Assembly (NCBI GenBank): GCA_009767595.1
Contig: VSDK01020365.1
Span: 581,626 to 645,625 of the forward strand
Length of the DNA: 64,000 nucleotides
Direction of reading: 5' to 3'
Source: Symbiodinium kawagutii
Taxonomy: Eukaryota; Sar; Dinophyceae; Suessiales; Symbiodiniaceae
The first letter of the stretch is position 1. Each line of letters begins with the position of its first letter. This document shows, in pieces, positions 40,985 to 52,199 of this stretch. The notes beneath the pieces are model-generated. The model had not been told where the DNA came from, did not search any database, and saw only the letters and a list, made by a program, of their open reading frames with translations. Both the position numbers and the translations under genes were made by a program.

Positions 40985-42145
40985 TACTCACCATCAAAAT
41001 TAGTACCACCATCAAAGATACTATATACTATAATTATCAACCAGCATTGTCAAACGACTACTACTAACCATCAACTATTACCCATAGTTGCTACCCACCA
41101 TTCTTAACCACCATCATTCATGACCATCAACCATTAATTCCTCATTCTTAACCACCCAGCATTATTATTCACAGTGACTACCACCATTCTCAACCACTGC
41201 ATCTCTGAGTCTCGCAACCCATGACGATCTCAAATCTTGGCGAGCTCTGCTGAGCGGCGCGTGGCCTCCAACAGGTGAGCAATGAATCCATGGAGATCTC
41301 CCTCCCAGATCCACAGATATGGGGAAGTATATGATGGTTTTATATGGTGTTATATGGTTTGATAATGGATCATGTGATGGTTTTATATGCTTTTCTACTG
41401 GATTATAGTGGTCAATAATATGGGAAAATAAGCAACCATAAGACCATTAATGTGGTTTCTCCAAATAGGGAACCCCAAAAATGGATGGTTTGTAAAAACA
41501 AACAACCATATCATATCCAGAGAATGTCAAGTAGGATGCAGTGACATATGGAAAGATTGGAAAAGCCACTAGAATGTTCCCAATAGGAAAGCTTTTCAAT
41601 AGAATGTTCCAGAGATAGAATGTCAACCAGGATGGGGACCCAAGAGTATATGGTGGTTTCTCAAAATAGGGGACCCCCTTGTTATTAATAAACCAACCAT
41701 TGCCTTGTAACAGTATAGCCTGGTTATTAGTAAACTATAGGGTTGGTTTATTACTATAAATAACAGTTATCCAGTTTATCAACCTTTTTTAGTAATAAAC
41801 CAACCATTTTCTTGGTTCCCCATGGCTTGAGAAAGCCCCGCATCGCAACTAGGGTCACTCGCGACTCGCAGAATGGGCACGGATGAACCACTTGCCATGG
41901 CTGGCGACTCTGTCACCCTGCCACCTCTTTTAGTGGCTCATCATAGTCGGTTGTTTCTCAAGCCAGGGCGGTGGGTTCTGCCTCCAGTTATCCTCCGATG
42001 CTGCCTGCATTTGGAATAGTAAGAAACCATCTACAACTTTGGGCGTTCCGACTTCCTGAGAAACCACCGCAGAATGCAACCTCTGCTGTAGACAAGTGGA
42101 TGAGAGTCAGGAAACTGGGTTCACCATTGTCCAGTTACAACTCAC
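40985..42145. other. Repeat-dominated, no firm exon
   Basis: accatc/attaacc low-complexity sequence to 41210, tatggttttatatgg words at 41320-41400, and F1 pieces at 41453-41500 and 41650-41836. A plus-strand patch at 41210-41275 (LATHDDLKSWRALLSG) ends at a good GTGAGC donor but has no partner. Confidence 0.5.
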
Positions 42146-42331
42146 ACAACCGAGCTGTGAACTCCTTCTCAAAGGCGTTGGAGGTTCCCAGTGGGACAAG
42201 ACATGACGCTGCAGTTTTGTTACGTTGGAACACCCAATACCAACATGCATCATCGAGGAACTTCAAATCTGGCCTTGAGTAGTATGGGTGCATTGAACTA
42301 TCAGGCTTCCAGCACGAAAAGGGCCATGGGG
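42146..42331 (-). CDS. Coding exon, 186 nt
   Basis: Sixty-one codons: PWPFSCWKPDSSMHPYYSRP, DLKFLDDACWYWVFQRNKTA, ASCLVPLGTSNAFEKEFTAR. Donor TTGT|GTGAGT is strong; acceptor catgtttgtaaaag. The frame is open further upstream (CECDSRPCWNSFKLMFVK). Rich in Trp, Cys and Tyr, as in extracellular domains. A plus-strand ORF covers the same place but is less natural. Confidence 0.75.
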
Positions 42332-42457
42332 CTTTTACAAACATGAGCTTGAACGAATTCCAACAGGGTCGCGAATCACACTCGCAAATCAACGAACAAG
42401 TTGCGAAGTTTCGCTTGGATTTAAACTGATTCATCTATCCTGAACAAAACGGAAAGC

Positions 42458-42516
42458 CTGGAAAGCAACGACAGCTGAAGTTCCTGAAGTTCTGCAGAAT
42501 TCCGGAGATCCGCAAT
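42458..42516 (-). CDS. Coding exon, possible
   Basis: Reads IADLRNSAELQELQLSLLS, a Leu-rich helix. No clear acceptor; donor would be GC. Confidence 0.35.
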
Positions 42517-42669
42517 CACCCAGTATATGGAGCATATTTGCTGACCATGTTTGGATGATGTGATCGCCACTCCTGGCGATGGCGAACATGACACTACAGC
42601 AGTCTACTGTAGAGCCCTAGAGACAACAACAATCAGTTGGTGGTTAATACTCAATGGTGATTAGTGGAC

Positions 42670-42679
42670 AACAACAACC

Positions 42680-42725
<46 letters not shown>

Positions 42726-42792
42726 CGACACCAGCAGCACCAGCACCAGCACCAGCACCAGCACCAGCAACCAACAACAACAGCAACAGCAA
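42670..42792. repeat. (CAA)n, (CAGCAC)n, (CAA)n microsatellites
   Basis: About 17 CAA triplets, then four to five CAGCAC units, then CAACAG runs. Lies 40 nt beyond the 3' border of the minus-strand exon at 42831-42979, so probably intronic. Read on plus it gives a poly-Asn/Gln ORF. Confidence 0.9.
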
Positions 42793-42830
42793 GCCCAACT
42801 GAGGGTTGATATATGGAGGCTGCGAAACAC

Positions 42831-42979
42831 GAGGCAAAGAGGTTCGGAATCCGATGGCTGCGCAACCGACTGGGAACCGGAATCCGATCGTCCGCGCCTC
42901 GCCACTTTTTGCAACTTCTTCCATCCGACCTGGGACGATGTAAGCTGCCCCCGCATGGATTTCATGGATTTAAGCGCCC
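42831..42979 (-). CDS. Coding exon, Ser-rich
   Basis: Forty-nine codons: ALKSMKSMRGQLTSSQVGWK, KLQKVARRGRSDSGSQSVAQ, PSDSEPLCL. Acceptor tttttacatccaaag, donor CTC|GTGTTT. RRGRSDSGS is a plausible basophilic phosphorylation site, by inference only. Two other frames, one on each strand, are also open. Confidence 0.6.
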
Positions 42980-43079
42980 CTTTGGATGTAAAAATGAACC
43001 TTTGTATATCCATATCCGTTATCTTTATAGGACCCCACACGCACACTTTGGAAATACGTAGTAAGGAAATGATGGAGAA

Positions 43080-43500
43080 TTAAAATGACTTGTGCTGCAA
43101 ATGTTTATTGCATTCTTTATCTATGTCACATTTCAAACATAGAACAACTCTGATGATTATTTTGCAATTTTGTTGGAAAAAATCAACAAAGCTAATATGC
43201 TGCTTAGATTCTTGCTAACATCGAACAACACTGATGAACAGTTTATAGGCAACATATTCACACATATGATTTTGAAATTTGAATGCGATATAGTTGATGG
43301 ATGTCAAAAGTTCACCTATTATCAGCTATTCAGAGTTGAAAAGCTACATAGCTATTTTATTCTTAGGCAAGGATATTCTGGAATACCTATTCAGAGTTGA
43401 TAAGAAAAGCTAGTTGAATATTCAATACATACTTGATAAGCTATTCCAGAATATTGTTACTTATGATCCCCTATCATTCACCCTTAGCTCTAAAACCAAC
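43080..43500. other. AT-rich probable intron
   Basis: Weak direct repeats built from tattcagagttga and gaacaacactgatga. No coding signal. Confidence 0.5.
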
Positions 43501-43575
43501 CAGTTATCCCATCAGTTGATTCTTTCGGATTCTTTCGCGTAGCAAAAATTCACATCCAACGTCTGGAAGCCCTAC

Positions 43576-43766
43576 GAAAGGACATGACATCCGCGTGGGT
43601 TGGAAAGGCGTCCACCGCGAGCGAAGCGAGGTCAGCGTTGATGGCTTCGATGGGCACCCAGGCGCTTTGGGGCACGGCACAGGGCGAGCTGAAGGAATGC
43701 TTGGCTTCCCTGCAGCGCTGATCCGAGCCCCAGAAATGGTCCAGGTTGATATCAAGGGGTTGATGG
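43576..43766 (-). CDS. Coding exon, 191 nt
   Basis: Sixty-three codons: HQPLDINLDHFWGSDQRCRE, AKHSFSSPCAVPQSAWVPIE, AINADLASLAVDAFPTHADV. Acceptor tccatag lies at the edge of a tandem repeat; donor TTTC|GTAGGG. High third-position G/C and very natural composition. Family unknown. Confidence 0.8.
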
Positions 43767-43818
43767 CTATGGATGGCTATGGATGGCTATGGATGTATGG
43801 CTATGGATGGCTATGGTC
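43759..43818. repeat. Tandem ggatggctat repeat
   Basis: About five 10-12-nt units. In minus sense it supplies the tagccatcca sequence that includes the acceptor of the exon at 43766. Confidence 0.85.
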
Positions 43819-45734
43819 TTTTCTGGTTTTATATGGTTTTACATGGTTCTAGATGGTTTGCATGTTGTTTTAGACGGTTTTATTTGTTTTAGGATGGCTT
43901 TCTATGGATTTAGAATGGTTTTCTATGGGTTTTTAAGGGATGATACTGGCTTTATATGATTTAATATGGCTTTATGTGGATTTCATAAGGGATTATAATG
44001 GTTGATGATAGGGGATAATGACCAACAATGATGGTTAAGTACTGTCTAATTGATGGTCAACAACTATGGTTGATAGGAAAATCAGAATGTTTCTCTACAT
44101 AGATTCTACTCAGATATGTACTCTATATATCTATTTGAAAAATATAGATGTCTATGCATGTAAAAAATTAGATCTTTATAGTCCACAAGGCCCCCCAGAT
44201 TCTCGGCCGTGTAATCAGTGTTTTATTTTGGGTTGTTGATTGCCACAATTTAAGCGAGTGAAAAATTGCAAAAATTAGGAAATCCAGGAACCCAACACTT
44301 AGTCTTGCATTGATTTAAAAACTACTGATTTACTTCTGATTAGAATTGATTCCACAGATTTGGTATTGATTCACTTCAATTCTGATTTGGGATTGATAAG
44401 CTTTACCAACAAGATCATGACTCAACCTGATTGGATCAATTACTTAATCATTATTGTTGGATGAATTAGTATTGGAGTAGCATTAGAGGTGGCGTGGGTC
44501 CCACTAGCTCTGTTTGGGGTAGGAATAGTGCCGAGGCACCTCGGTGGGTGGCCTTTGTGAAATGAAGCTTGATTCTGTTTGATAGATGTTTGGAAAGGGG
44601 AGGGGGCGGTGATGGTAAATATGATCAGATTTAGCATTGATCCGCTAAGCAATCATACTTAGTAGGTTTTTGATAGATGTTTGGTAAATCTATTAGCTGA
44701 TTTTTAGCATTGATCATCTACAAAGGTGGGGGCCCGTACTTAGCGAAGTTGGCTTGGAACTAGGGTTGCTACTAGTTATGGTTGATATTAGAGAACTAGC
44801 GCTAAGTCGCTGATTAAGCGACTTCTGACTAAGGGGCCCCAGTTTGTAAGCATTTGAAATAGAATCAGCTATGTAAGTACCCATCAATTGGCAAGGAATA
44901 GCCATGAAGTATTTTTCATAATTCAAGTTCCAAAAAACAACATGTGGAACCTCTACAAATAGAAAATGCTTAGAAATAAATTGAACAAAGACAAAGAAGT
45001 TCACATCTAAGAAAAAAATCTAGCAGAATATGTATAGCATCTAAATATGTTTTTTCTAGTCTAAGAATCAACTGCTAGATTTCATCGTTTTCTAAGAATG
45101 AACTGCTAGATTTCCCAGAATATTGATAGCATCTAGAAAAACTAGTCCAAATAGCATAATGACTTCGAGTTTATACTAAGCGCATCGCAATATCTAGTTT
45201 GGAAGAAAATCTTAGCATCTAGTTTAGATTTCCGAGTTATAAATCTAATCGTCTAAGAATCACTACTAGATTATTAGATAGGAAATCAAATATGCTACTA
45301 ATCACTGCTAGATTATTATTACTCTTTATCTAGTTTTCCTAGCAGTGATTATAACTGATTTTTCTAGATCACTAAAGCAGTGATTAGAGTTGTAATATGC
45401 TACTCATTACTCTTTATCTAATCACTGCTACAATAACCATTGTTTTCCTTATGATTGTTGGTTAGAACCCCCCATTATTGGTTGGTTGACCCATAGCCAC
45501 ATGTCTTACTACTGCTACTAATCACTGCTACTAATGATTGTTTATAGAGTTTCTTAAACATATTACTATGATTATATCTAGATTTCCTTATCAAGGAAAA
45601 CTAATAGTAATCTATCCATAGAATATTGTAATAGTTTCTAGTTTATGAGATTTATAACATTTCTATATAGATTACAACATTTCGATATAAATAGAAAACT
45701 AAATCTATATCCAGATTTCCTGATCTAGGGAAAC

Positions 45735-45846
45735 TAATAGTAATCTATCTGGTTCCCCTGGTTCCCCATCATTTTCCATTGCTTTCCCTATGATTTGTTG
45801 GTCATTGTCCACCATTGTTGGTTGGTTAATATTGACCCATATCCAA
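45735..45846. repeat. F2 element, partial
   Basis: tggttcccctggttccccatc to ggttaatattgacccatatcc. Confidence 0.7.
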
Positions 45847-45849
45847 TCT

Positions 45850-45948
45850 AAGTCCTTTAAATAGGGGTACCCCTTAATCGTCCAGTAGTAATCATTTATA
45901 GCAATAAACCAATCATTTTTTGGGCTCCCTATGGCTTGAGAAACCACC
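45850..45948. repeat. F1 palindromic element
   Basis: cctttaaataggggtacccc left; ctccctatggcttgagaaac right; directly after an F2 copy. Confidence 0.75.
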
Positions 45949-46028
45949 TATATCTATCTATAGATTTATATTCTTTTAATATCTAGTTCATAGTAATCGA
46001 TATATATATATATATCCAGATAGATTTC

Positions 46029-46148
46029 CGGATCTTTTCTTCGCATCGCAACAACTCGCACTCCGCGAAGCCGAGGTGCAAGAGCGATGAGCCGCGGTGC
46101 CGCTGCGCTGCAGTGGCCAGAAATCGACCTTCTCGAACCAGGCTTGGC
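46029..46148 (-). CDS. Coding exon, GC-rich, frame ambiguous
   Basis: A GC-rich island with three open minus frames. The most protein-like starts QAWFEKVDFWPLQRSGTAAH after acceptor gacctttcgag; another reads LVREGRFLATAAQRHRGSSL. Donor not fixed. Confidence 0.5.
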
Positions 46149-46697
46149 CTCGAAAGGTCAACGCAGGAGGGTACCAAGGGGAGACTCGAAACCATGGAAT
46201 TTTCGAGGGTTTAGTATGGCTAAGTAGGCTTAAGTAGGGTTAAGTATGGTGAATATGGAGGATTAGTGGTTTTTTCTAGGGTTAAGTATGGTTAGTAGTG
46301 GTTTTATGGAGGATGATAGTGGTGTGATATGTTTTTTAAAGGGACTATTGTGGTTGATAAGAGGGGATGATAACCAACAATAAGCCCTATTTCAAGATTT
46401 ATTGAGAAGTGATAATCACGCATAAGAAACATCATAAACATTGCTATAACACAATTTTGATCAAAACTGGTATAACATTTACTTAAGTTCTATTCAGAAC
46501 CAAGATAGAATGAATCTACAATGCTACCTAAGAAACTTCGAGCTGAATGATTGGTGGTCAACCAAGGATGCTGAACTTTCATGCTTACAAAAATCTTAAC
46601 ATGGCATACTCAAGATATATGCGATACCTTCTTGATTTATTTACTGTGAACATGAGAGGCTAGACCGAATGCTTATCTGGTGTCATTTGGCTTTTAA

Positions 46698-47054
46698 TTA
46701 TATCGATGCACTTCCAATGATTTTGGTAGAGATATCACTGGAATAGCGTCTTGATCGGTGGCGGAGCTGCTGAATTCCATCGATGCATCGGTCATAGATT
46801 TCTGATGGCGTCACAGCGTCAACCTGCTGTGGGTGCCGCCATGGTGTCCTATGAAATGCCGTTGCTGAAATGATCTGCAAAGTGACACCACTTTGCAAGG
46901 CTGACAACACGCAAGAAGTAGGAGGGAACCCGTCCGCCCCGAAGATCTTCCCACAATCTTCCCCAACAAGCACTTTTCTTTCACGATGCCTGATGCGAGT
47001 CCCATTTTTGGACCACGCGGGCCGACAGCACTCTTTGTTACTGAGGCCGTGCAT
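46698..47054 (-). CDS. Long open coding stretch, one or two exons
   Basis: Open for 118 codons: VLVGEDCGKIFGADGFPPTS, CVLSALQSGVTLQIISATAF, DAVTPSEIYDRCIDGIQQLR. One of the longest open frames on this strand. A possible donor (CAG|GTTGAC) in the middle would split it. Exact borders not fixed. Confidence 0.55.
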   Translation of the reverse strand: MHGLSNKECCRPAWSKNGTRIRHRERKVLVGEDCGKIFGADGFPPTSCVLSALQSGVTLQIISATAFHRTPWRHPQQVDAVTPSEIYDRCIDGIQQLRHRSRRYSSDISTKIIGSASI

Positions 47055-47228
47055 ACTGTAGATCTCGCAGAATGGATCTGATCCGCTGTGAGCTGTCAGA
47101 AAAACAGCGCGTCACTCAGCTCAACAAGCAATGGCATTTCCAGCTCTTAATAAACATCGATGTCTCCTGGGAAATCACCACATACCATTTGCGGTTGAAG
47201 TGATGGAGGTTTATCCATATGGATCTAC

Positions 47229-47316
47229 CGTATTGAGGTGATGAACCACCCAATCCTCACAATAGCCTCCCGAGAATCATCCCTCATCAATTCCACGCAT
47301 GGTTCGTGTTGCTTGC
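47229..47316 (-). CDS. Coding exon
   Basis: Twenty-eight codons, KQHEPCVELMRDDSREAIVR then IGWFITSI. Acceptor gtttgagatcacag, donor CG|GTAGAT. The open frame upstream (WILDFVDAAVWWFEIT) is hydrophobic and may belong to a longer exon. Confidence 0.7.
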
Positions 47317-47398
47317 CTGTGATCTCAAACCACCAAACAGCTGCGTCCACAAAATCCAAAATCCAAATCACATTGTGTTCAAACAATTCTTGTCTACA

Positions 47399-47506
47399 TG
47401 GTGGTTCTTGAAACATGGGTGCCCCAAAGTTATGGTCGGTTTCTTACTAAAAATGATTGATAAGCTGGATGATGACTGGGGGTTCCCCCTATAACTTGAG
47501 AAAGCC
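47399..47506. repeat. F1 palindromic element
   Basis: tggtggttcttgaaacatgg left; ttccccctataacttgagaa right. Confidence 0.8.
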
Positions 47507-47721
47507 AGACATATTCATGGCATTTTCCCAGGACATAATGGTCAATAATGGTCAAAATGCATATTCATGGCATTTCACAACACATTTTCCCATAACTCAA
47601 TGCATTTCTCATAACTTAATGATGATCATTCCATCATTTTCCCATCACTCAGGAAAATTCATGGCATTTTCCATCATTTTCCGTGAAAAAATCCTTAATG
47701 ATCAATGCATTTTCCCTTGAC

Positions 47722-47844
47722 AGATGGCTGTGGGTCGAAACCCCGTACCCCTGGTTCCCCCATCATTAAGCATTGTTTTCCTTTATTATTGGTTGGTCAT
47801 CCCCGCAAAAAATGGTTGGTTAATATTGACCCATAGCCAGATCA
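47722..47844. repeat. F2 element
   Basis: atggctgtgggtcgaaacccc to ggttaatattgacccatagcc. The region 47510-47720 before it repeats attttcccat and catggcatttt words. Confidence 0.85.
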
Positions 47845-47845
47845 C

Positions 47846-47919
47846 GTTGCGTGTCCGTTTTTCCCGGTCGTCAGGCTTGAGGAAGCAACATTTCAGTGTC
47901 CGAGTGCAGCTCGTGGCCC
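47846..47919 (-). CDS. Coding exon
   Basis: Twenty-four codons, ATSCTRTLKCCFLKPDDREK then RTRN. Acceptor gggcgctggcag, donor AAC|GTGATC. Basic, three Cys. Confidence 0.7.
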
Positions 47920-47954
47920 CTGCCAGCGCCCCATGTCAATGCTGTCATGTCCAT

Positions 47955-48105
47955 ATGGTGGTTTTATATGGTTTTGATGTGGTTTTGTATGGTTTTTTAT
48001 TGTTTTTTTGATGGTTTTACACGGTTTTATATGGTTTTGATGTGGTTTCGATATGGTTTTATAGGGTTTTTCATTGTTTTTTTGATGGTTTTACACGGTT
48101 TTTAT
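47955..48105. repeat. Tandem tatggttttgatgtggtttt repeat
   Basis: Two 70-80-nt blocks ending in tttttttgatggttttacac; the second directly precedes an F1 copy. Confidence 0.8.
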
Positions 48106-48262
48106 GGTTTCTTAAAATTGGGTACCCCCAAATCATCCAATAGCAGCCATTCATAGTGAAAAACCGTCCCATGAGGTCCAAAGTCATGGTTGGTTTATTA
48201 CTAAAAATGATTATCACTGGATGATTATTGATGATTCGGGGATCCCCTATTTTGATAAACAG
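48104..48262. repeat. F1 palindromic element, long
   Basis: atggtttcttaaaattgggt left; gatcccctattttgataaac right, with an extra internal copy of the centre. Confidence 0.75.
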
Positions 48263-48374
48263 CCATATGTATGAATTATGGTAATTCAAAGGTCAGTGTT
48301 TGTGTCTATGAATCTACGGAAAGTTCCGTTGCGTCTGTATGAACAAAGGTCAGTGTACCAACCTGCTCTTACAT

Positions 48375-48474
48375 GGGTGTTTCTCAAAATGCGGGTGCCC
48401 TAAATCATCCATTACTAGTCATTTATAGTAATAAACCAACCATTTTTGGGGGTCCCCTATTCTGAGAAACCACC
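48375..48474. repeat. F1 palindromic element
   Basis: gggtgtttctcaaaatgcgg left; gtcccctattctgagaaacc right; close to the family consensus. Confidence 0.85.
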
Positions 48475-48542
48475 ACATCTATCAGAAAGGTCATCTATGG
48501 ATGGTTCTGCGGCTAGCTGGCCAGATTTCTTGGCTGACACAC

Positions 48543-48620
48543 CCGTCTGCAGCCTGTCCCTAGTGGATGTGGTCGCATCAAATATGAACTCTGAACACCT
48601 GAACCACTGCGCTCCCCAGT
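48543..48620 (-). CDS. Coding exon
   Basis: Twenty-five codons, WGAQWFRCSEFIFDATTSTR then DRLQT. Acceptor ctttggttgtttccgtag is strong, donor ACGG|GTGTGT. The frame continues open (VSAKKSGQLAAEPSIDDL). Confidence 0.65.
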
Positions 48621-48820
48621 CTACGGAAACAACCAAAGCGAAACAAGGATGCAATATGAAACTGATGCAATAGTGGTACATCTTTCTGGGTTGGTTCTCA
48701 AGAAATATAGCTGAAACCGATGGAAATTGAGGACATCCGCCATATCCGCATCGCAGGCACTTGAGGTCCAAATGAGCTTCACGTTTCAGTCAATTTTCAC
48801 CCACGAGTTTGAGATTTGAT

Positions 48821-48928
48821 GTGGTGGTTTTTGAAAAATAAGGGGTACCCCCAAGCATACCATATTTACCATTCATAGGAATAGACCAACCATGACTTTG
48901 AGGGATCCCAATTTTAAGAAACCCCCAT
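48821..48928. repeat. F1 palindromic element
   Basis: gtggtggtttttgaaaaataa left; gatcccaattttaagaaacc right. Confidence 0.75.
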
Positions 48929-49090
48929 GTGGATCATAGGAGGACAGTGACCAACCAGGATGATGGCCATGACATGTTCATGAGGCATGCTGGGTGGGGA
49001 TGCGAGTGGGTGAAGGCGGACGAAAATGGCAAGGATGAGGAGGAAGGACAGTGGATGATGATGACCGGGTCAAAGCAGATTGTGAATCCT

Positions 49091-49091
49091 C

Positions 49092-49140
<49 letters not shown>

Positions 49141-49182
49141 CGACGACGACGACGACGATGATGATGATGATGATGATGATCT
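49091..49182. repeat. (GAT)n / (GAC)n microsatellite
   Basis: Thirty-odd triplets, GAT with a central GAC run; reads poly-Asp on plus and poly-His on minus. Confidence 0.95.
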
Positions 49183-49460
49183 CGGTCGAGTACATAGTGA
49201 GACAGCAGGGAATCCAGCCTGTGACCGTTTGATTGCAGAGGGCACCCGAGGACCATGCAAATAAAGTCAGATGAACATGTGTACAAAATACTTTCCACTA
49301 GTTATGTATACATATATGTATACTTCCAAACATATTAATTACTGTGTATATATATATATAGATTACTAGTGGAAAGTCACTCCGTAGGACCCATTGTTTT
49401 CAAAAGAAAAGCCTCAGCTCGCTGGCGAACTGAGCACCACCCGCGACAGCTCAGCGGCAC

Positions 49461-49509
49461 CTTCTGTAGCGAGACAATCGATCCATGTGCGGCACAGGCC
49501 TCGACGTTA
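49461..49509 (-). CDS. Coding exon, high GC3
   Basis: Sixteen codons, NVEACAAHGSIVSLQK, acceptor ggatgcacggtcag, donor AAG|GTGCCG. The frame goes on as VPLSCRGWCSVRQRAEAF, so a later donor is possible. Confidence 0.6.
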
Positions 49510-49952
49510 CTGACCGTGCATCCATGATGCATTCATCAGGGTGCACCCGGTGGTTTCGACCGGGCGCGCCAGTTTGGGGACACTGTTTGTGGTTGGTTTA
49601 TATGGCTTTCTATAGGTTTTATAAGGGACTATTGTGGTGAATAAAAGGGGATACAGTAATAATCAACAATAGTGGTTTATGGTTGGTTTACAGTGCTTGA
49701 CAATGGGTGCTCACAGCTTGACAAGGGGGATTGCTTAACAACAGGTGTTCACAGCTTAACAAAGGGGATAATGAGCAATCATGGGGGATATACCAACTAC
49801 AACGGTCGGAGTTTACAACTGTACTATAGATGGTTAAACTCAGGGATGATTTGGGGGTATCCCCATTTTGAGAAACACCCACCCCAGTTCTATGGGCAAA
49901 TGCTTCAAAAACACCCATATCTTACGACTTCTACACTCAGTGGGCCAACTAC

Positions 49953-49992
49953 CTGGGGTTGTCCAGAATGAATTTCTGGCAATCATCCGACT
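49953..49992 (-). CDS. Mini-exon
   Basis: Twelve codons, SDDCQKFILDNP, acceptor ccattccgaattgcgag, donor CCAG|GTAGTT. Confidence 0.5.
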
Positions 49993-50209
49993 CTCGCAAT
50001 TCGGAATGGCAGGTGGGGACTCCTGGACTCCTGGACTCACCAAGTGAAGGCCCGAACGTGGCAATCAGGTAAAAGTGTAAATAGTACCCTTGTCTTATTG
50101 GTGTGTACACATGAGAGATGAATACGTTTGCTCTTGGAATCTCTTGGATGTGTGTTTCTTACATTATTAGTTTCTTTGGCTTCCCGATCCTTCAATCTCT
50201 ATGTCACAC

Positions 50210-50277
50210 GTTCGAGTTGTCTCCGCCAGGGTGCTTCAAAGGTGTGCAACTCTGCCACAATGCAAAGAGCACCAGTC
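50210..50277 (-). CDS. Coding exon
   Basis: Twenty-two codons, TGALCIVAELHTFEAPWRRQ then LE. Acceptor cctatcatttccccag, donor GAAC|GTGTGA. Clean borders. Confidence 0.75.
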
Positions 50278-50483
50278 CTGGGGAAATGATAGGCTCAAGA
50301 CATCATCATTCGCAATCGTTTCTCAATGTTTGTTCCTAAGGTTCATAAATGTTCCTAATCTGCAACCTGTATCACAATCAGGATTAGCAATCATTGTTGA
50401 TCATGTACCAGTATATCACAAATGAACAAATCATCCTTCACGTTCAGGTTTCTCAATGTTTCCTCCCGGGGTAACGTTCTCAC

Positions 50484-50534
50484 TGGATTCCGGTTCTTGT
50501 TTTTCTCATCCTCAAAACCACTTGGAAGCCCAGC
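50484..50534 (-). CDS. Coding exon, Asn/Lys-rich
   Basis: Seventeen codons, AGLPSGFEDEKNKNRNP, phase zero at both ends. Acceptor ccaagttggctttcag, donor CCA|GTGAGA. Confidence 0.7.
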
Positions 50535-50879
50535 CTGAAAGCCAAGTTGTCCATGGTGCGAAGACCCAATTGATGGTGCAAAGACCTTTCAAGTAGCACA
50601 CCACTGCTATCTCGACAGACCTTGGATCAAGCAATACCTGGTGCTAACTCTTGACCAATCTTTGACCACTGGCTCTGTCACTGGTGAAATCGCGAATGAT
50701 AGTGATGTCTCAGTGACACCTCCAACGATGACTTCCACACCTCTCCAACATGTCTGTGTTCATCTGCTTTATGTGCTGTGCATATGCTATGTAAGTTGCG
50801 TGCTTTGCACGCTTCCATGCGATGCGACATCTGCTAGCTCAAGTAAACTCTGAAGTTAAAGCACACCAGAATCATCAGA

Positions 50880-51715
50880 AGCAATGAAGATTCGGAGGTA
50901 CGTTTCATAGCAACAGCTAAGCAGGATGCATGTCCAAGCTGTCATGCCAGTCCTGGGAGGTGTCACTCCTAAGCACCAGTGATTCGTGTGGTATACTTAT
51001 GATCCAATGCAGCTGTCGGTATGCAAAGAATTAGGAAGAATTGTGCATTCGAACATTGTGGGATATTGCACGGCAATTTCCTATGCTTTCTCATATGTTT
51101 GAATGCTATCTGCACCCAACACATACTACATATATGTAAACAGAATTAAACAGACATATACCTGTGCCTATGCATACTTTTGGAACTATGGATCATAAGA
51201 TATCATTAGTAAAAGTATTGCATATGTAGATACATCAAGTACCAGTGGTCATGTTAATGTTTCTTCAGATAGTTGCTTGTGCTGCAGTGGGGATGCTCAA
51301 CCCTCATGTCAAGCTATGTCAAGTTGTGTCAAATTCCGAAGCCATCTTATGGTGGCCAAACTCCCCTTGAACTGGTGTCTCTTTTCTATCCCAAAAATGC
51401 CAGGCCAAGAAACATCAACAAACCCAACAAAAGAGTGAATTTCAAAAAAAAGAAGATTTGACCAGGACAACATCAAAATACTTTCTGTATGACGAGGAGT
51501 CAAAACAAAATCAGTGGCATGTTGTCACAACAACTTGGATCGGGCAACAGCATGGGCAGCAAGAACACCAAGATGGCCAACAAAGTCGTCGTGGCATACC
51601 TGGGACAGGGACCCAAGTTCTGACACAGCTGGGATTGCACCGCTGCTGGATTTCCCGGGTCAAGTCTGATCATTCTGCACAGTGCAGAATATGTTGTGGG
51701 AAATCGCATATGTAA
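50880..51715. other. No firm exon
   Basis: AT-rich with a few open plus frames at 51460-51715 (QQHGQQEHQDGQQSRRG) of biased composition. Nothing with good borders on either strand. Confidence 0.4.
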
Positions 51716-51717
51716 AT

Positions 51718-51840
51718 AGATATAGAAATAATTAAATAAATATATATATATATTTATTTATTTATTTTTTTTATGAATGAATATATAAATACATATATAT
51801 ATATATGCATAAAAATAAACGTATAGATATATGAATAAAA

Positions 51841-51876
<36 letters not shown>

Positions 51877-51930
51877 ATGAATACATATATATATATATAC
51901 ATTTATGTATATATACATATCTCTTTCGGA
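51718..51930. repeat. AT and (GATA)n satellite
   Basis: tatatatttatttattt, then eight to nine GATA units near 51842-51874, then tatata runs. Confidence 0.9.
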
Positions 51931-52004
51931 AATTGAAAAAAACATCATCTACATGTAGTCTATACTTCTATATCTCCATGTCTATATCTGTCATATAGAT
52001 ATGC

Positions 52005-52199
52005 ATCGCCCCAGTAGATCTGTATGCCGACGCTGGACATGTCCATCCCAACGACCATCCCAACCCCGCAAATCTGCCGGCTAAGGTACTCCATCCAGTC
52101 GCGGCTGCCGCGATATCCCAAACAGAAGGAGGCGATGGTCAGGAAGGACGAAAACAAAATCATCATGCAGGTCACTAGCAACAGCGGCAGCATCATCAC
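52005..52199 (-). CDS. Coding exon, membrane segment
   Basis: Sixty-five codons: VMMLPLLLVTCMMILFSSFL, TIASFCLGYRGSRDWMEYLS, RQICGVGMVVGMDMSSVGIQ. A strong membrane helix is followed by a basic loop and a second, glycine-rich hydrophobic stretch. Acceptor cggctccgccaag; the donor is uncertain, a GC site being the best fit. Clear third-position G/C enrichment. Confidence 0.8.

Larger units (their letters stand above)
43830..46020. other. AT-rich, repeat-dominated, no firm exon
   Basis: ggttttatatggtttt words to 44010; gattgattctgattt words at 44320-44420; atcactgctagatt and its inverse at 45040-45430; F2 at 45440-45500 and 45735-45846. Confidence 0.6.

Noticed and set aside
42664..43083. Plus-strand ORF of 139 codons with poly-Asn and poly-Gln
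   Set aside because: It starts in a CAA microsatellite, and the GC-rich remainder is better explained by a minus-strand exon with matching splice sites.
48929..49298. Poly-Asp (plus) and poly-His (minus) ORFs
   Set aside because: Products of the GAT/GAC triplet array; no flanking coding support.
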